Below are positions 1-5,209 of a stretch of 5,209 bases of DNA, in pieces (the first letter of the stretch is position 1; each line of letters opens with the position of its first letter). A model generated the notes under the pieces. It ran no database searches and was not told the origin of the DNA. It saw nothing but the letters and a program-made list of their open reading frames with translations. This DNA comes from a bacterium (GTDB lineage: Bacteria > Vulcanimicrobiota > Vulcanimicrobiia > Vulcanimicrobiales > Vulcanimicrobiaceae): positions 1 through 5,209 of the forward strand of contig JAKAPO010000187.1 in assembly GCA_021807065.1 (NCBI GenBank), written 5' to 3'. Position numbers and translations under genes: made by a program.

Positions 1-123
1 GTATTTCCGCAGTATGGCATCGTCGGTTATTCCGGCAGCGCGGAACAGTCTGCGCATCCGTCCGTTTCCGTCGCTGCCTGCACATTGTCGAAAACAAGGC
101 AAATGGCGACCACAGAAAAATGA
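1..123 (+). CDS. Possible C-terminal tail of an upstream gene (partial)
   Basis: Frame 1 is open from the left edge to a TGA at 121-123 and gives about 40 residues, starting VFPQYGIVGYSG and ending MATTEK. No domain or membrane segment is recognisable. The main support is positional: the TGA overlaps an ATG at 120-122 (ATGA), the usual arrangement of translationally coupled genes in transfer operons. Its third positions are only moderately G/C-rich and the other two forward frames are also open here, so the reading frame is not proven. Alternatively, the TGA could be a nonsense mutation inside one longer coupling-ATPase gene, because the ATPase continues in this same frame after it. Confidence 0.33.
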   Translation, partial: VFPQYGIVGYSGSAEQSAHPSVSVAACTLSKTRQMATTEK

Positions 124-180
124 ATCTTTCAATTATGGGCGACGCCGAAACTTCAACTCCTCCTCAGCCGCATCTGCGGC
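120..180 (+). other. Candidate start and frame-change zone of the coupling ATPase
   Basis: ATG 120 overlaps the TGA at 121-123 and opens frame 3 (MNLSIMGDAETSTPPQ). The conserved ATPase sequence is in frame 1. Between them lies a triplet run CTCCTCCTC (157-165), followed by a perfect hairpin GCCGCA-TC-TGCGGC (167-180). A single surplus base here, or ribosomal +1 slippage, would join the start to the Walker A domain. No strong Shine-Dalgarno sequence precedes ATG 120, which would fit coupling to an upstream gene. The exact shift point cannot be fixed by eye. Confidence 0.4.
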
Positions 181-1701
181 GGTGTCGCTCGTGGCGCATT
201 CCGCGAGCGCAATCTCGCAACGGGAGCACCCGAGAAGGGCGCGGTCCTGCTCTACGGCGAGCGCAGCGCGAATCGCGGAACGGTCGCCATCGGTGCTCCC
301 GGTTCGTCAAAGACTCGCTGCAAAATCTATCCCGACTTCTACTGGGGTCTCAGGACGTCACGACACGCCGGCGCCCTTGTCTTCGTCACTAAAAAGCGAG
401 CGACGAACGACTTTCTCGCAATCGCTCGACGCTTCCGTCGTCAGGATCAGATTCATGTCGTGGGTATCGGCCCGGGCCGCTCTACGATGGATATCACGGC
501 GGGCATGACCCACGAGTCCATCGGCGACGCAATCAAGGATGGGTTGGGCGAATCCCACTCGGAGTTCTGGAAGCAGGGACCGTCGGCATTCGTCGAGGGT
601 TTCGTGGAACTGATACATGCTCTCCGCCCGGCGATGATCCACGTCCCCGCAGCGACCGATAAGGACGGCAACGAAGAGCCCGGCGGCGAGGCCTACGAGT
701 TCGAAATCGGCGCCACCCTGCCGACGGTGATCGACCTCATTTCGCTCGACGCTCGTCGTCTCGACGCCGTGTTCACATACGGCTTCAACCGCGCCACGAA
801 CCTCGAAACATCGCAAGCGGAGAAAGCCGCAAACTTACGCTCACTGCTGCGCGAAGTGAAGGAGCGCGTTGTTCCGCTCTTGCGTCGCGATGGAAAGCTC
901 GCCGAAGAGCTCCGCCAATCGGCACTACCGCAACTCCAGCCCTTCGGCCGCGGCCCCCTACGCAACGCGTTCTGCAATGGCCGGGGTGTCGATCTCGCGG
1001 TAATCGAGAAGGGGCATGTGATCCTCATTGAAATCGACGAGGCCGAGTTCCCGCGCGCCGTTAGCACCGTTATACGAATGGTCTTCAGGCGCATCGTGCA
1101 AATGGCACGCGAACGCACGACGAGCACCCGTGTCCACAGCCTCGACCCGATTCTTCTCATCTGCGATGAATATGGAAATTACGGTAGCGCGGGTCACATC
1201 CAAGCCTGGAACACCATCCGTGAAAGCAACTTCGTTGCATCGGTCGGGATCACGAGCATCAGTGCGCTCGTGAAGCAGCTCGGTGATCAGCACGCTGCCA
1301 GCGCAATGATCTCGAACTTCTCGAATAAATTCTTCTTCGACTCAGACGACAAGGCGACGCGCGATCTCGCGAACGAGCTCGTTGGCAAGACAACGGTGGT
1401 TCGCCGCAGTACCAGCGAGGGGAGGTCGACGACGAGCGGAACGTCTGCAACCGGATCGCTGGCAAGCGGTGGCTCGCACCGTTCGCGCAGTACATCCGAA
1501 ACCGAGAGTACGACTGAACAGCGCGAAGATGCGCTCGACGGATCGATTTGGCGAACGCTACAAGCCGAGCGCGACTCCGCGACGGCGATCGCCTTCATTC
1601 GGTCGGACGAGGGCACGACGACCGATGTCGTCACGCTCGGTGTCCTCGATCCGTCAAACGGGATCGTGACGGCGATACCGGAGCACCATGGCTTGCGGTA
1701 A
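124..1701 (+). CDS. VirD4/TraG-type conjugative coupling ATPase, start unclear (frameshift, odd start or pseudogene)
   Basis: The frame is open from 124 to TAA at 1699-1701, about 525 residues. Walker A is GAPGSSKT (292-315), and Walker B is ILLICDEYGN (1150-1179), about 290 residues later. After it come a stretch of coupling-protein type, with NFSNKFFFDSDD and then LANELVGKTTVV, and a Ser/Thr-rich linker (about 1399-1515) leading to a short C-terminal domain. This order fits type IV coupling proteins, hexameric ATPases that hand relaxase-DNA or effectors to a type IV secretion channel. No transmembrane helices are visible, so this would be a soluble form. The first ATG, GTG or TTG in frame is GTG 460, which lies after Walker A, so that start would give a dead ATPase. 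A likelier start is ATG 120, one frame off, with a net +1 shift before about 230. High third-position GC in frame 1 from about 157 supports this. Family call firm, integrity doubtful. Confidence 0.78.
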   Translation: MFQLWATPKLQLLLSRICGGVARGAFRERNLATGAPEKGAVLLYGERSANRGTVAIGAPGSSKTRCKIYPDFYWGLRTSRHAGALVFVTKKRATNDFLAIARRFRRQDQIHVVGIGPGRSTMDITAGMTHESIGDAIKDGLGESHSEFWKQGPSAFVEGFVELIHALRPAMIHVPAATDKDGNEEPGGEAYEFEIGATLPTVIDLISLDARRLDAVFTYGFNRATNLETSQAEKAANLRSLLREVKERVVPLLRRDGKLAEELRQSALPQLQPFGRGPLRNAFCNGRGVDLAVIEKGHVILIEIDEAEFPRAVSTVIRMVFRRIVQMARERTTSTRVHSLDPILLICDEYGNYGSAGHIQAWNTIRESNFVASVGITSISALVKQLGDQHAASAMISNFSNKFFFDSDDKATRDLANELVGKTTVVRRSTSEGRSTTSGTSATGSLASGGSHRSRSTSETESTTEQREDALDGSIWRTLQAERDSATAIAFIRSDEGTTTDVVTLGVLDPSNGIVTAIPEHHGLR

Positions 1702-1725
1702 GCTGCGCGACTCAAGTCGCGCAGC
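1702..1725. terminator. Perfect 11-bp hairpin, probable bidirectional terminator
   Basis: GCTGCGCGACT (1702-1712), loop CA, then AGTCGCGCAGC (1715-1725) form a perfect inverted repeat that begins at the base after the coupling-ATPase TAA. The opposite-strand peptidase gene ends with TGA on 1712-1714, so its stop codon sits in the loop and its last codons form one arm. The position between convergent genes fits a shared terminator. There is no T-run on either side, so it may act as an RNA 3'-end stabiliser or a barrier to convergent transcription rather than a classical intrinsic terminator. Confidence 0.62.
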
Positions 1726-2269
1726 CGAGGAGCGAATCGACGATTGCATACATCGCTGGGTCGACGCGAATCAATCGCGTCTTAGTGGCCCGCGGCCACG
1801 GTGACGCCGGATCGTTCACCTCGGCGTAGGCCCGAACGGCCTCGGCGAAGTATTCGTCGATCCCCGTTGCAGCGTAGGGTGTAACGAAGCTGCGCGCAGC
1901 CAGAAAGGCTTGGCGAATCTTCGATTCGATTCCCGGGAGATAGATGCCGCCGCCGAGCGCGCAATAGACCGCGTGGCCGAACTCGTGCGCGACGGTCATC
2001 GGAGAACGAGAGCGCAGATACACCGTGCGCTCTTCTACGACGAAGAGCCCCCCGGGCGGCGCCGACCACGCATCAACGTCGATGCCGAGCCGACGCAGCG
2101 CGGGTGAGACTTCGCGATAGCGTTCGCCTTTCTTCAACGGTCGCACAATGGTGTTCGCCTCGACGACACGATTGAGAATCGCCTGGCTAAAGTTCCCGGG
2201 CACATCGGCGATCTGAGTCTGAACGTCGCTTGCAACGTCGGGGATGAGTGCGCTGATGACTGAGTCCAT
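1712..2269 (-). CDS. ATLF-like (anthrax lethal factor type, M34) zinc metallopeptidase
   Basis: The protein has 185 residues. ATG is at 2269-2267, with a strong Shine-Dalgarno AAGGAG five bases upstream (complement of 2275-2280). HEFGHAV (residues 95-101) holds the HExxH zinc and catalytic residues. EYFAEAVR (139-146) matches the lethal-factor signature EFFAEAFR and supplies the third zinc ligand, E139. Y132 lies seven residues before that Glu, the same spacing as Tyr728 and Glu735 in anthrax lethal factor. H95, E96, H99, Y132 and E139 thus reproduce the full active-site set, so it should be an active endopeptidase. No signal peptide or membrane segment is visible, and the 90-residue N-terminal part is unrecognised. 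It converges on the coupling ATPase and lies downstream of the 494-residue HTH protein gene on the same strand. The substrate is unknown: effector, toxin or induction protease are all possible. The fold call is firm and the role is inference. Confidence 0.83.
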   Translation of the reverse strand: MDSVISALIPDVASDVQTQIADVPGNFSQAILNRVVEANTIVRPLKKGERYREVSPALRRLGIDVDAWSAPPGGLFVVEERTVYLRSRSPMTVAHEFGHAVYCALGGGIYLPGIESKIRQAFLAARSFVTPYAATGIDEYFAEAVRAYAEVNDPASPWPRATKTRLIRVDPAMYAIVDSLLGCAT

Positions 2270-2430
2270 CGTAGCTCCTTCCGGCCTGTGGCCGACTCGT
2301 GATGAGCCGTGCAGGGCTGTTGGAGCTCCGATGACAAGGGCAAAGAGCGTCGCGTCCCCTGCATCGGCAAGCGAGGACGGGCTGGGATCGAGCGATTACG
2401 AGTGCGCGGGCTGGAGGAGCGCGATAGACT
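2270..2430 (-). promoter_or_regulatory. Leader region of the peptidase gene, with small hairpins
   Basis: This 161-bp gap between two minus-strand genes holds no convincing gene. It contains the peptidase Shine-Dalgarno (2275-2280), next to a small perfect hairpin CGGCC-TGT-GGCCG (2282-2294), and a palindrome GGAGCTCC (2322-2329). Two longer inverted repeats share an arm: TGCAGGG (2310-2316) with CCCTGCA (2357-2363), and CCGATG (2328-2333) with CATCGG (2362-2367). They cannot form together. No clear -35/-10 pair was found, so the peptidase may be read from the upstream gene or from an unusual promoter. Confidence 0.35.
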
Positions 2431-3915
2431 TCAGTCCACGCCATCCAGAAGCTTCTCAACATCGCGGAACCACCAGAAAAGTTCGGTTCGGATGGTCTCG
2501 GTCGGATACTCGAACTCCGGCTGATGCAACATATCGAGAACGGTCGCCAGCCCTTCGGGCGTCGTTAAGCTATCGTAGTCCGACGGCGTGTAGTCGCTTG
2601 TGACAGAATATTGGCTAAGCATTTTTGCCGCATCCTTGGGCAGCGTAATCATTTTACGTAAGTGATCCCCGATTGATGAATCGGAAAACAGCGTGTTGTG
2701 AAGATCGCTCACTTTACAGTGCACCGATGGAAACGCCTCGTCCCTTAGAATAACGTCGAACCTTCCTTCAAGTACATACGCGAGCTCCTTCGAAAGGGAT
2801 GCTAAGTCCCTATCCAATGGACCGACCAAACACGATATTACCCACAATGGCTTCCACCACGTCTTGAGTCGTCGCAGCTCGTCAATATCGCTCCGGGTTT
2901 GCTCGCCACGCTTCAGTCGTTCAAGGCTAGGAGCTATCGGCTTAAGGATCCGAGCGACTAGAAGATAATACTCGCGCTCGTAATCGAGCACCGCAAGGGC
3001 TAGTAGACCGGAAGCTTCTGGGATTTTTAGATTCGCCCATCCATTTCGATATGCCTCGGCAGGCAGCACGCGATTACCGCTCGGCGCTATGAGTTCCCGT
3101 AGCCGTTTACCGAACTCGGTCGTTCCGAATCGATGGTTCGAGAGTAACTCAAAGCGCGGTGATACTTCAACAGGATACTTCAGTCGACGATAGAGCGGTT
3201 CGGATTTGTCCCCGTCGTCATCAAAATATGCGCGAATATCTTTGTTCGCAACATGCAGAAGAATTCTGTAAGATCGTTCGTAAGTGGTCGAATCGTCTCT
3301 TCGCTGCTGCGCACGCAAAAGCGAAACTGCACGCGAGAGACAGGGAGCGACGTTGGCGAAATGCTCCTCACGCTCCTTAGTTGCAAGTTCTGATGCGTTG
3401 AATGCGTACCATCGCTGCCACGCGGCATCAAACATGTCGTGGCGAGTCGGATTCACATAGCCGTAATGCCTGATGTGCTTGATCCCGCTCTGATCTTGAT
3501 TGCTGAACCACGATCTATGCCAGAGAAAATCGTACAAGAATCCACGCATCTCGAAATGCATTGGATCGAGAACGAGCTCACCGACGACGCCAAGCAGATG
3601 AGCGTCGTATCGCGGTTCTATCGCTAGTGCCAGCGGTCCCGACATGTGCCGGACACCTATTTTTCGTAATGCAGCACCGAGACGCCAGAGCGCATCCGGC
3701 GATAGCCCCAGCTCTTGGCGCATAACGCGATAGATTCGACCACGCGTTGTGCCGAGTTCCTCAGCGAGCGTCCTCGCCAGCGCTCCCTTCGAAATTCGCA
3801 GTTCGCCGCGACACCACTCAAGGACGAAGCCTAGCTTCCGCCCACCTCCCTGCCGTAAAAGTGGCCGGCCGTTTTTCGCCTTCCGTCGGTGCTTGATATA
3901 TTCGCGCTCGTCCAT
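2431..3915 (-). CDS. Unrecognised 494-residue protein with N-terminal helix-turn-helix
   Basis: I do not recognise this family. Start ATG 3915-3913 (MDEREYIKHRRK) is preferred: the longer open frame back to 4065 would overlap the divergent regulator gene, and its added 50 residues look non-coding. Residues 1-28 are basic. Residues 41-88 resemble an XRE-like helix-turn-helix (ALARTLAEELGTTRGRIYR, then GLSPDALWRLGAALRKIGV), suggesting DNA binding. The other 400 residues look soluble and mainly helical, with many aromatic and charged residues and no nuclease, ATPase or protease motif that I can see. A Trp-rich C-terminus (ELFWWFRDVEKLL) and an acidic DDDGDKSE patch stand out. The DNA is AT-richer than its neighbours (line 2641-2700 is 26/60 G+C by hand count; line 4321-4380 is 41/60), consistent with a separately acquired cargo gene. 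No good Shine-Dalgarno precedes the start. A regulator or defence-type cargo protein is possible, but nothing proves either. Confidence 0.8.
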   Translation of the reverse strand: MDEREYIKHRRKAKNGRPLLRQGGGRKLGFVLEWCRGELRISKGALARTLAEELGTTRGRIYRVMRQELGLSPDALWRLGAALRKIGVRHMSGPLALAIEPRYDAHLLGVVGELVLDPMHFEMRGFLYDFLWHRSWFSNQDQSGIKHIRHYGYVNPTRHDMFDAAWQRWYAFNASELATKEREEHFANVAPCLSRAVSLLRAQQRRDDSTTYERSYRILLHVANKDIRAYFDDDGDKSEPLYRRLKYPVEVSPRFELLSNHRFGTTEFGKRLRELIAPSGNRVLPAEAYRNGWANLKIPEASGLLALAVLDYEREYYLLVARILKPIAPSLERLKRGEQTRSDIDELRRLKTWWKPLWVISCLVGPLDRDLASLSKELAYVLEGRFDVILRDEAFPSVHCKVSDLHNTLFSDSSIGDHLRKMITLPKDAAKMLSQYSVTSDYTPSDYDSLTTPEGLATVLDMLHQPEFEYPTETIRTELFWWFRDVEKLLDGVD

Positions 3916-4016
3916 GACCGGATTCAGTCTAGCAGGGGTTACCTTGTTTTGGACACTACTTATCACTCGTCCAGGCCTAGTCGATCGGCGTCCACGTCCG
4001 CTAGGATTTTCCCATC
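3916..4016. promoter_or_regulatory. Divergent intergenic control region
   Basis: These 101 bp separate the minus-strand HTH protein from the plus-strand regulator/excisionase/recombinase trio, so both promoters should lie here. It contains separated inverted repeats GGAC (3951-3954) with GTCC (3969-3972), and CCTAG (3976-3980) with CTAGG (4001-4005), plus three GTCC motifs between 3969 and 3998. A minus-strand TAGACT (complement of 3926-3931), ten bases before the start codon, could be a -10 box giving a nearly leaderless mRNA, but no matching -35 is present. These repeats are short and could arise by chance. Confidence 0.45.
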
Positions 4017-4433
4017 GTGACCAGACCGACCAGGCACACATCACAACACCTCTCACCGGACGCATCGTCCGAGATCATTCGAGCGCTCAGAGCCTACCAG
4101 GAGGCATACGATCTCTGCGATTATGATCTAGCGGCTATCCTTGGGGTCTCGCGCGATACCGTCGGTCGCTGGAGACGACACCCGGTGGGGCTCCCGGCGA
4201 AGACCATAGAGCGCTTACTCGCCGGCATCGAGGAGCACACCGAGACCACAAGCGCCGCGCACGCGGCACTCACACGTGCGCTGACTATCGCGCAACAGGC
4301 TCTTATCGCTGCCGAAGGCACACCAGCCGAACGGCTCCGCCGCCGACTCAATGAGCGCGGCTATCGCGGAAACGCTGTGCTTGCGGAAATCGAGGCCGCT
4401 GGTCTCCAAATAACGAGCAAGAAGGGCCCCTGA
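4017..4433 (+). CDS. Small helix-turn-helix regulator of the integration module
   Basis: The protein has 138 residues. GTG 4017 is the first and only usable start in this frame: a TAG lies at 4002-4004 and no internal Met occurs in the N-terminal half. A weak AGGA (4003-4006) is ten bases upstream. Residues 21-72 hold a helix-turn-helix, with DLAAILGVSRDTVGRWRRH carrying the turn and recognition helix and a following PAKTIERLLAGI helix typical of Cro/C1-like folds. The C-terminal part (80-138) is Ala-rich and helical, then basic (ERLRRRLNERGYRG). It is the first gene of a tight operon, overlapping the excisionase start by one base, and is divergent from the 494-residue HTH protein. It probably controls excision/integration and perhaps its own promoter, but which sites it binds, and whether it represses or activates, cannot be read here. 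It could also be a second DNA-bending accessory factor. Confidence 0.82.
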   Translation: MTRPTRHTSQHLSPDASSEIIRALRAYQEAYDLCDYDLAAILGVSRDTVGRWRRHPVGLPAKTIERLLAGIEEHTETTSAAHAALTRALTIAQQALIAAEGTPAERLRRRLNERGYRGNAVLAEIEAAGLQITSKKGP

Positions 4434-4783
4434 TGGTTGCAAAGCCGCAAGCAAACCGCGCGCGTCTGATCGATTTTCCGCAAACTGCGGAGAGCGTGAT
4501 CGCGCGGAATCCGCTAACTGCCGCGCACTTCAGATCGAACGCGAGCGCAACCGAGCGAATCAGTAATAGGATTCGGCTTGATGAGCTACCGGAGGTATTA
4601 ACCGCCGCTGATGTTGTCGCATACCTACGCGGCATTCTCGGACGCAACGCCGTTTACGAGTTGCTCCATACCCAACGTATTCGCAACCGTCGGCATGGCC
4701 AAAAATTCTTGATCCCCAGGACTGCTTTGCGGGAGTTCGTAGAGTGTCGCGGCGAAGCCCCCGAGGCCGGGGCCCCACGGTAA
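4433..4783 (+). CDS. Excisionase-family (MerR-like HTH) DNA-binding protein
   Basis: The protein has 116 residues. ATG 4433 shares its A with the TGA (4431-4433) of the preceding regulator, implying translational coupling. Residues 53-104 form the excisionase-type winged helix-turn-helix: LTAADVVAYLRG, then RNAVYELLHTQRI, the basic RNRRHG wing and LIPRTALREFVE. The first 50 residues are an unusual basic/polar extension without a known domain. Excisionases bind and bend the attachment-site arms and bias the recombinase toward excision. The recombinase begins 10 bp downstream, which supports that role. The family also contains plain transcription regulators, so the excision function is inferred from context. 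Confidence 0.85.
   Translation: MVAKPQANRARLIDFPQTAESVIARNPLTAAHFRSNASATERISNRIRLDELPEVLTAADVVAYLRGILGRNAVYELLHTQRIRNRRHGQKFLIPRTALREFVECRGEAPEAGAPR
4477..4491. repeat. Short perfect inverted repeat inside the excisionase gene
   Basis: TCCGCA-AAC-TGCGGA is a perfect 6-bp inverted repeat with a 3-base spacer, in the 5' part of the excisionase gene. It could be a protein-binding site or a small mRNA hairpin. It is short enough to be chance. Confidence 0.3.
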
Positions 4784-4793
4784 GGAAAAAATC

Positions 4794-5209
4794 GTGGGAT
4801 ACCTCAAACAACTTGGTGACAAGAAATGGCGGATCGTCTACGACGCTTCGCCGTCCGATGGACGACGAAGGCGTCAAAAAACCGAGACGCTCTTTCCAGT
4901 CACCAAGGCACAGGCAAAGCTGATCCTCGCAAAGCGCGAAGAGACCGTTGCGATTGGCAAGTTCGTCACCGACGACGTTACTGTATCAACGCTTTTTGAG
5001 AGGTTCATCCAAGCCAAGAAGGTCGCGCAGCGCGCTCCGAAGACGATCGAACGTTACGGAACGCTCTACGCAGCCTACATCGGTCCAAGGTTCGGTGAAA
5101 TGACGTTGAGCACGCTGAAGCAGCATCACTTGACGGACGCGTATGCGTCCTGGCTCCGAAAGGGCAAGAGCGGCCGGGCGCTGAGCGCGCGAACCGTTCG
5201 TCATATCCA
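4794..5209 (+). CDS. Tyrosine recombinase (phage/ICE integrase), N-terminal part, cut by window edge
   Basis: The frame opens at GTG 4794, with Shine-Dalgarno AAGGA (4782-4786) seven bases upstream that overlaps the excisionase stop. It runs off the right edge after 138 codons. Residues 1-58 (MGYLKQLGDKKWRIVYDA onward, with GRRRRQKTETLF and KAQAKLILAKREETV) match the arm-type DNA-binding domain of tyrosine integrases. Residues 62-123 (VSTLFERFIQAKK, APKTIERYGTLYAAYIGPRFG, LTDAYASWLRKG) match the helical SAM-like core-binding domain. The catalytic Arg-His-Arg-Tyr domain would lie beyond the window, so activity cannot be judged. The enzyme would carry out site-specific integration and excision with the adjacent excisionase. 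Elements of this layout often have their attachment site, commonly a tRNA gene, just past the recombinase. Confidence 0.9.
   Translation, partial: MGYLKQLGDKKWRIVYDASPSDGRRRRQKTETLFPVTKAQAKLILAKREETVAIGKFVTDDVTVSTLFERFIQAKKVAQRAPKTIERYGTLYAAYIGPRFGEMTLSTLKQHHLTDAYASWLRKGKSGRALSARTVRHI

Noticed and set aside
14..508. Plus-strand frame-2 open frame of 164 codons
   Set aside because: Ser/Arg-rich shadow sequence. The conserved P-loop and the strong third-position GC are in frame 1 across the same DNA.
946..955. Palindrome GGCCGCGGCC inside the coupling ATPase
   Set aside because: Explained by GC-rich codons for Gly-Arg-Gly-Pro. It has no positional reason to be regulatory.
358..1293. Minus-strand open frames opposite the coupling ATPase (358-816, 693-1160, 958-1293)
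   Set aside because: Arg/Ser-rich antisense shadows, common in GC-rich genes. No domain, no ribosome binding site, and the plus-strand ATPase explains the region.
460..1701. GTG 460 as the true start of the coupling ATPase
   Set aside because: It would remove the Walker A motif that is encoded in the same frame immediately upstream, and it has no convincing Shine-Dalgarno.
2244..2603. Plus-strand open frame of 119 codons spanning the gap between the two minus-strand genes
   Set aside because: It overlaps the ends of both supported minus-strand genes, and its composition is not protein-like.
3916..4065. N-terminal extension of the 494-residue protein to 4065
   Set aside because: The extra residues are Arg/Ser/Val-rich and low quality. 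They would cover the divergent promoter region and the start of the regulator gene.
4560..5204. Minus-strand open frames opposite the excisionase and recombinase
   Set aside because: Antisense shadows. The plus-strand frames have clear family motifs and coupled starts.
1..5209. CRISPR array, insertion sequence, tRNA or rRNA gene, replication origin
   Set aside because: I saw no regularly spaced repeats, transposase motifs, cloverleaf with CCA end, rRNA-like sequence or iterons on either strand.

Overview
The window reads as part of an integrative (probably conjugative) element from a moderately GC-rich bacterium with G/C-rich third codon positions. Phylum cannot be settled from the sequence. 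There are no rRNA or tRNA genes, and no CRISPR array, insertion sequence or transposase.

Layout. Positions 1-123 (+) may hold the tail of an upstream gene, ending in an ATGA overlap. Positions 124-1701 (+) encode a VirD4/TraG-type coupling ATPase with a Walker A motif, a Walker B motif and a TraM-recognition-like C-terminal part. No ATG, GTG or TTG start lies upstream of its Walker A in the same frame, so the gene is frameshifted, recoded or uses an odd start. It converges on a minus-strand gene (2269 to 1712) for a small zinc metallopeptidase that carries all the active-site positions of the anthrax lethal factor family (M34/ATLF). A perfect 11-bp hairpin sits exactly at the junction. Next, also on the minus strand (3915 to 2431), is a 494-residue protein with an N-terminal helix-turn-helix and an otherwise unrecognised body, in visibly AT-richer DNA. 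It looks like accessory cargo.

A 101-bp divergent intergenic region then leads into a tight plus-strand trio. This comprises a 138-residue HTH protein (4017-4433), an excisionase-type HTH protein (4433-4783, overlapping by one base) and the N-terminal part of a tyrosine recombinase (4794 to the window edge). The trio is a typical control/excision/integration module and suggests that an attachment site lies just beyond the right edge.

How the parts may work together (inference): the recombinase and excisionase move the element in and out of the chromosome, the HTH protein controls them, and the coupling ATPase would deliver DNA or protein to a transfer channel encoded to the left. The metallopeptidase and the 494-residue protein are the least ordinary genes. 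The peptidase could be a translocated effector, a toxin or an induction protease, and the large HTH protein could be a regulator or a defence-type cargo gene.
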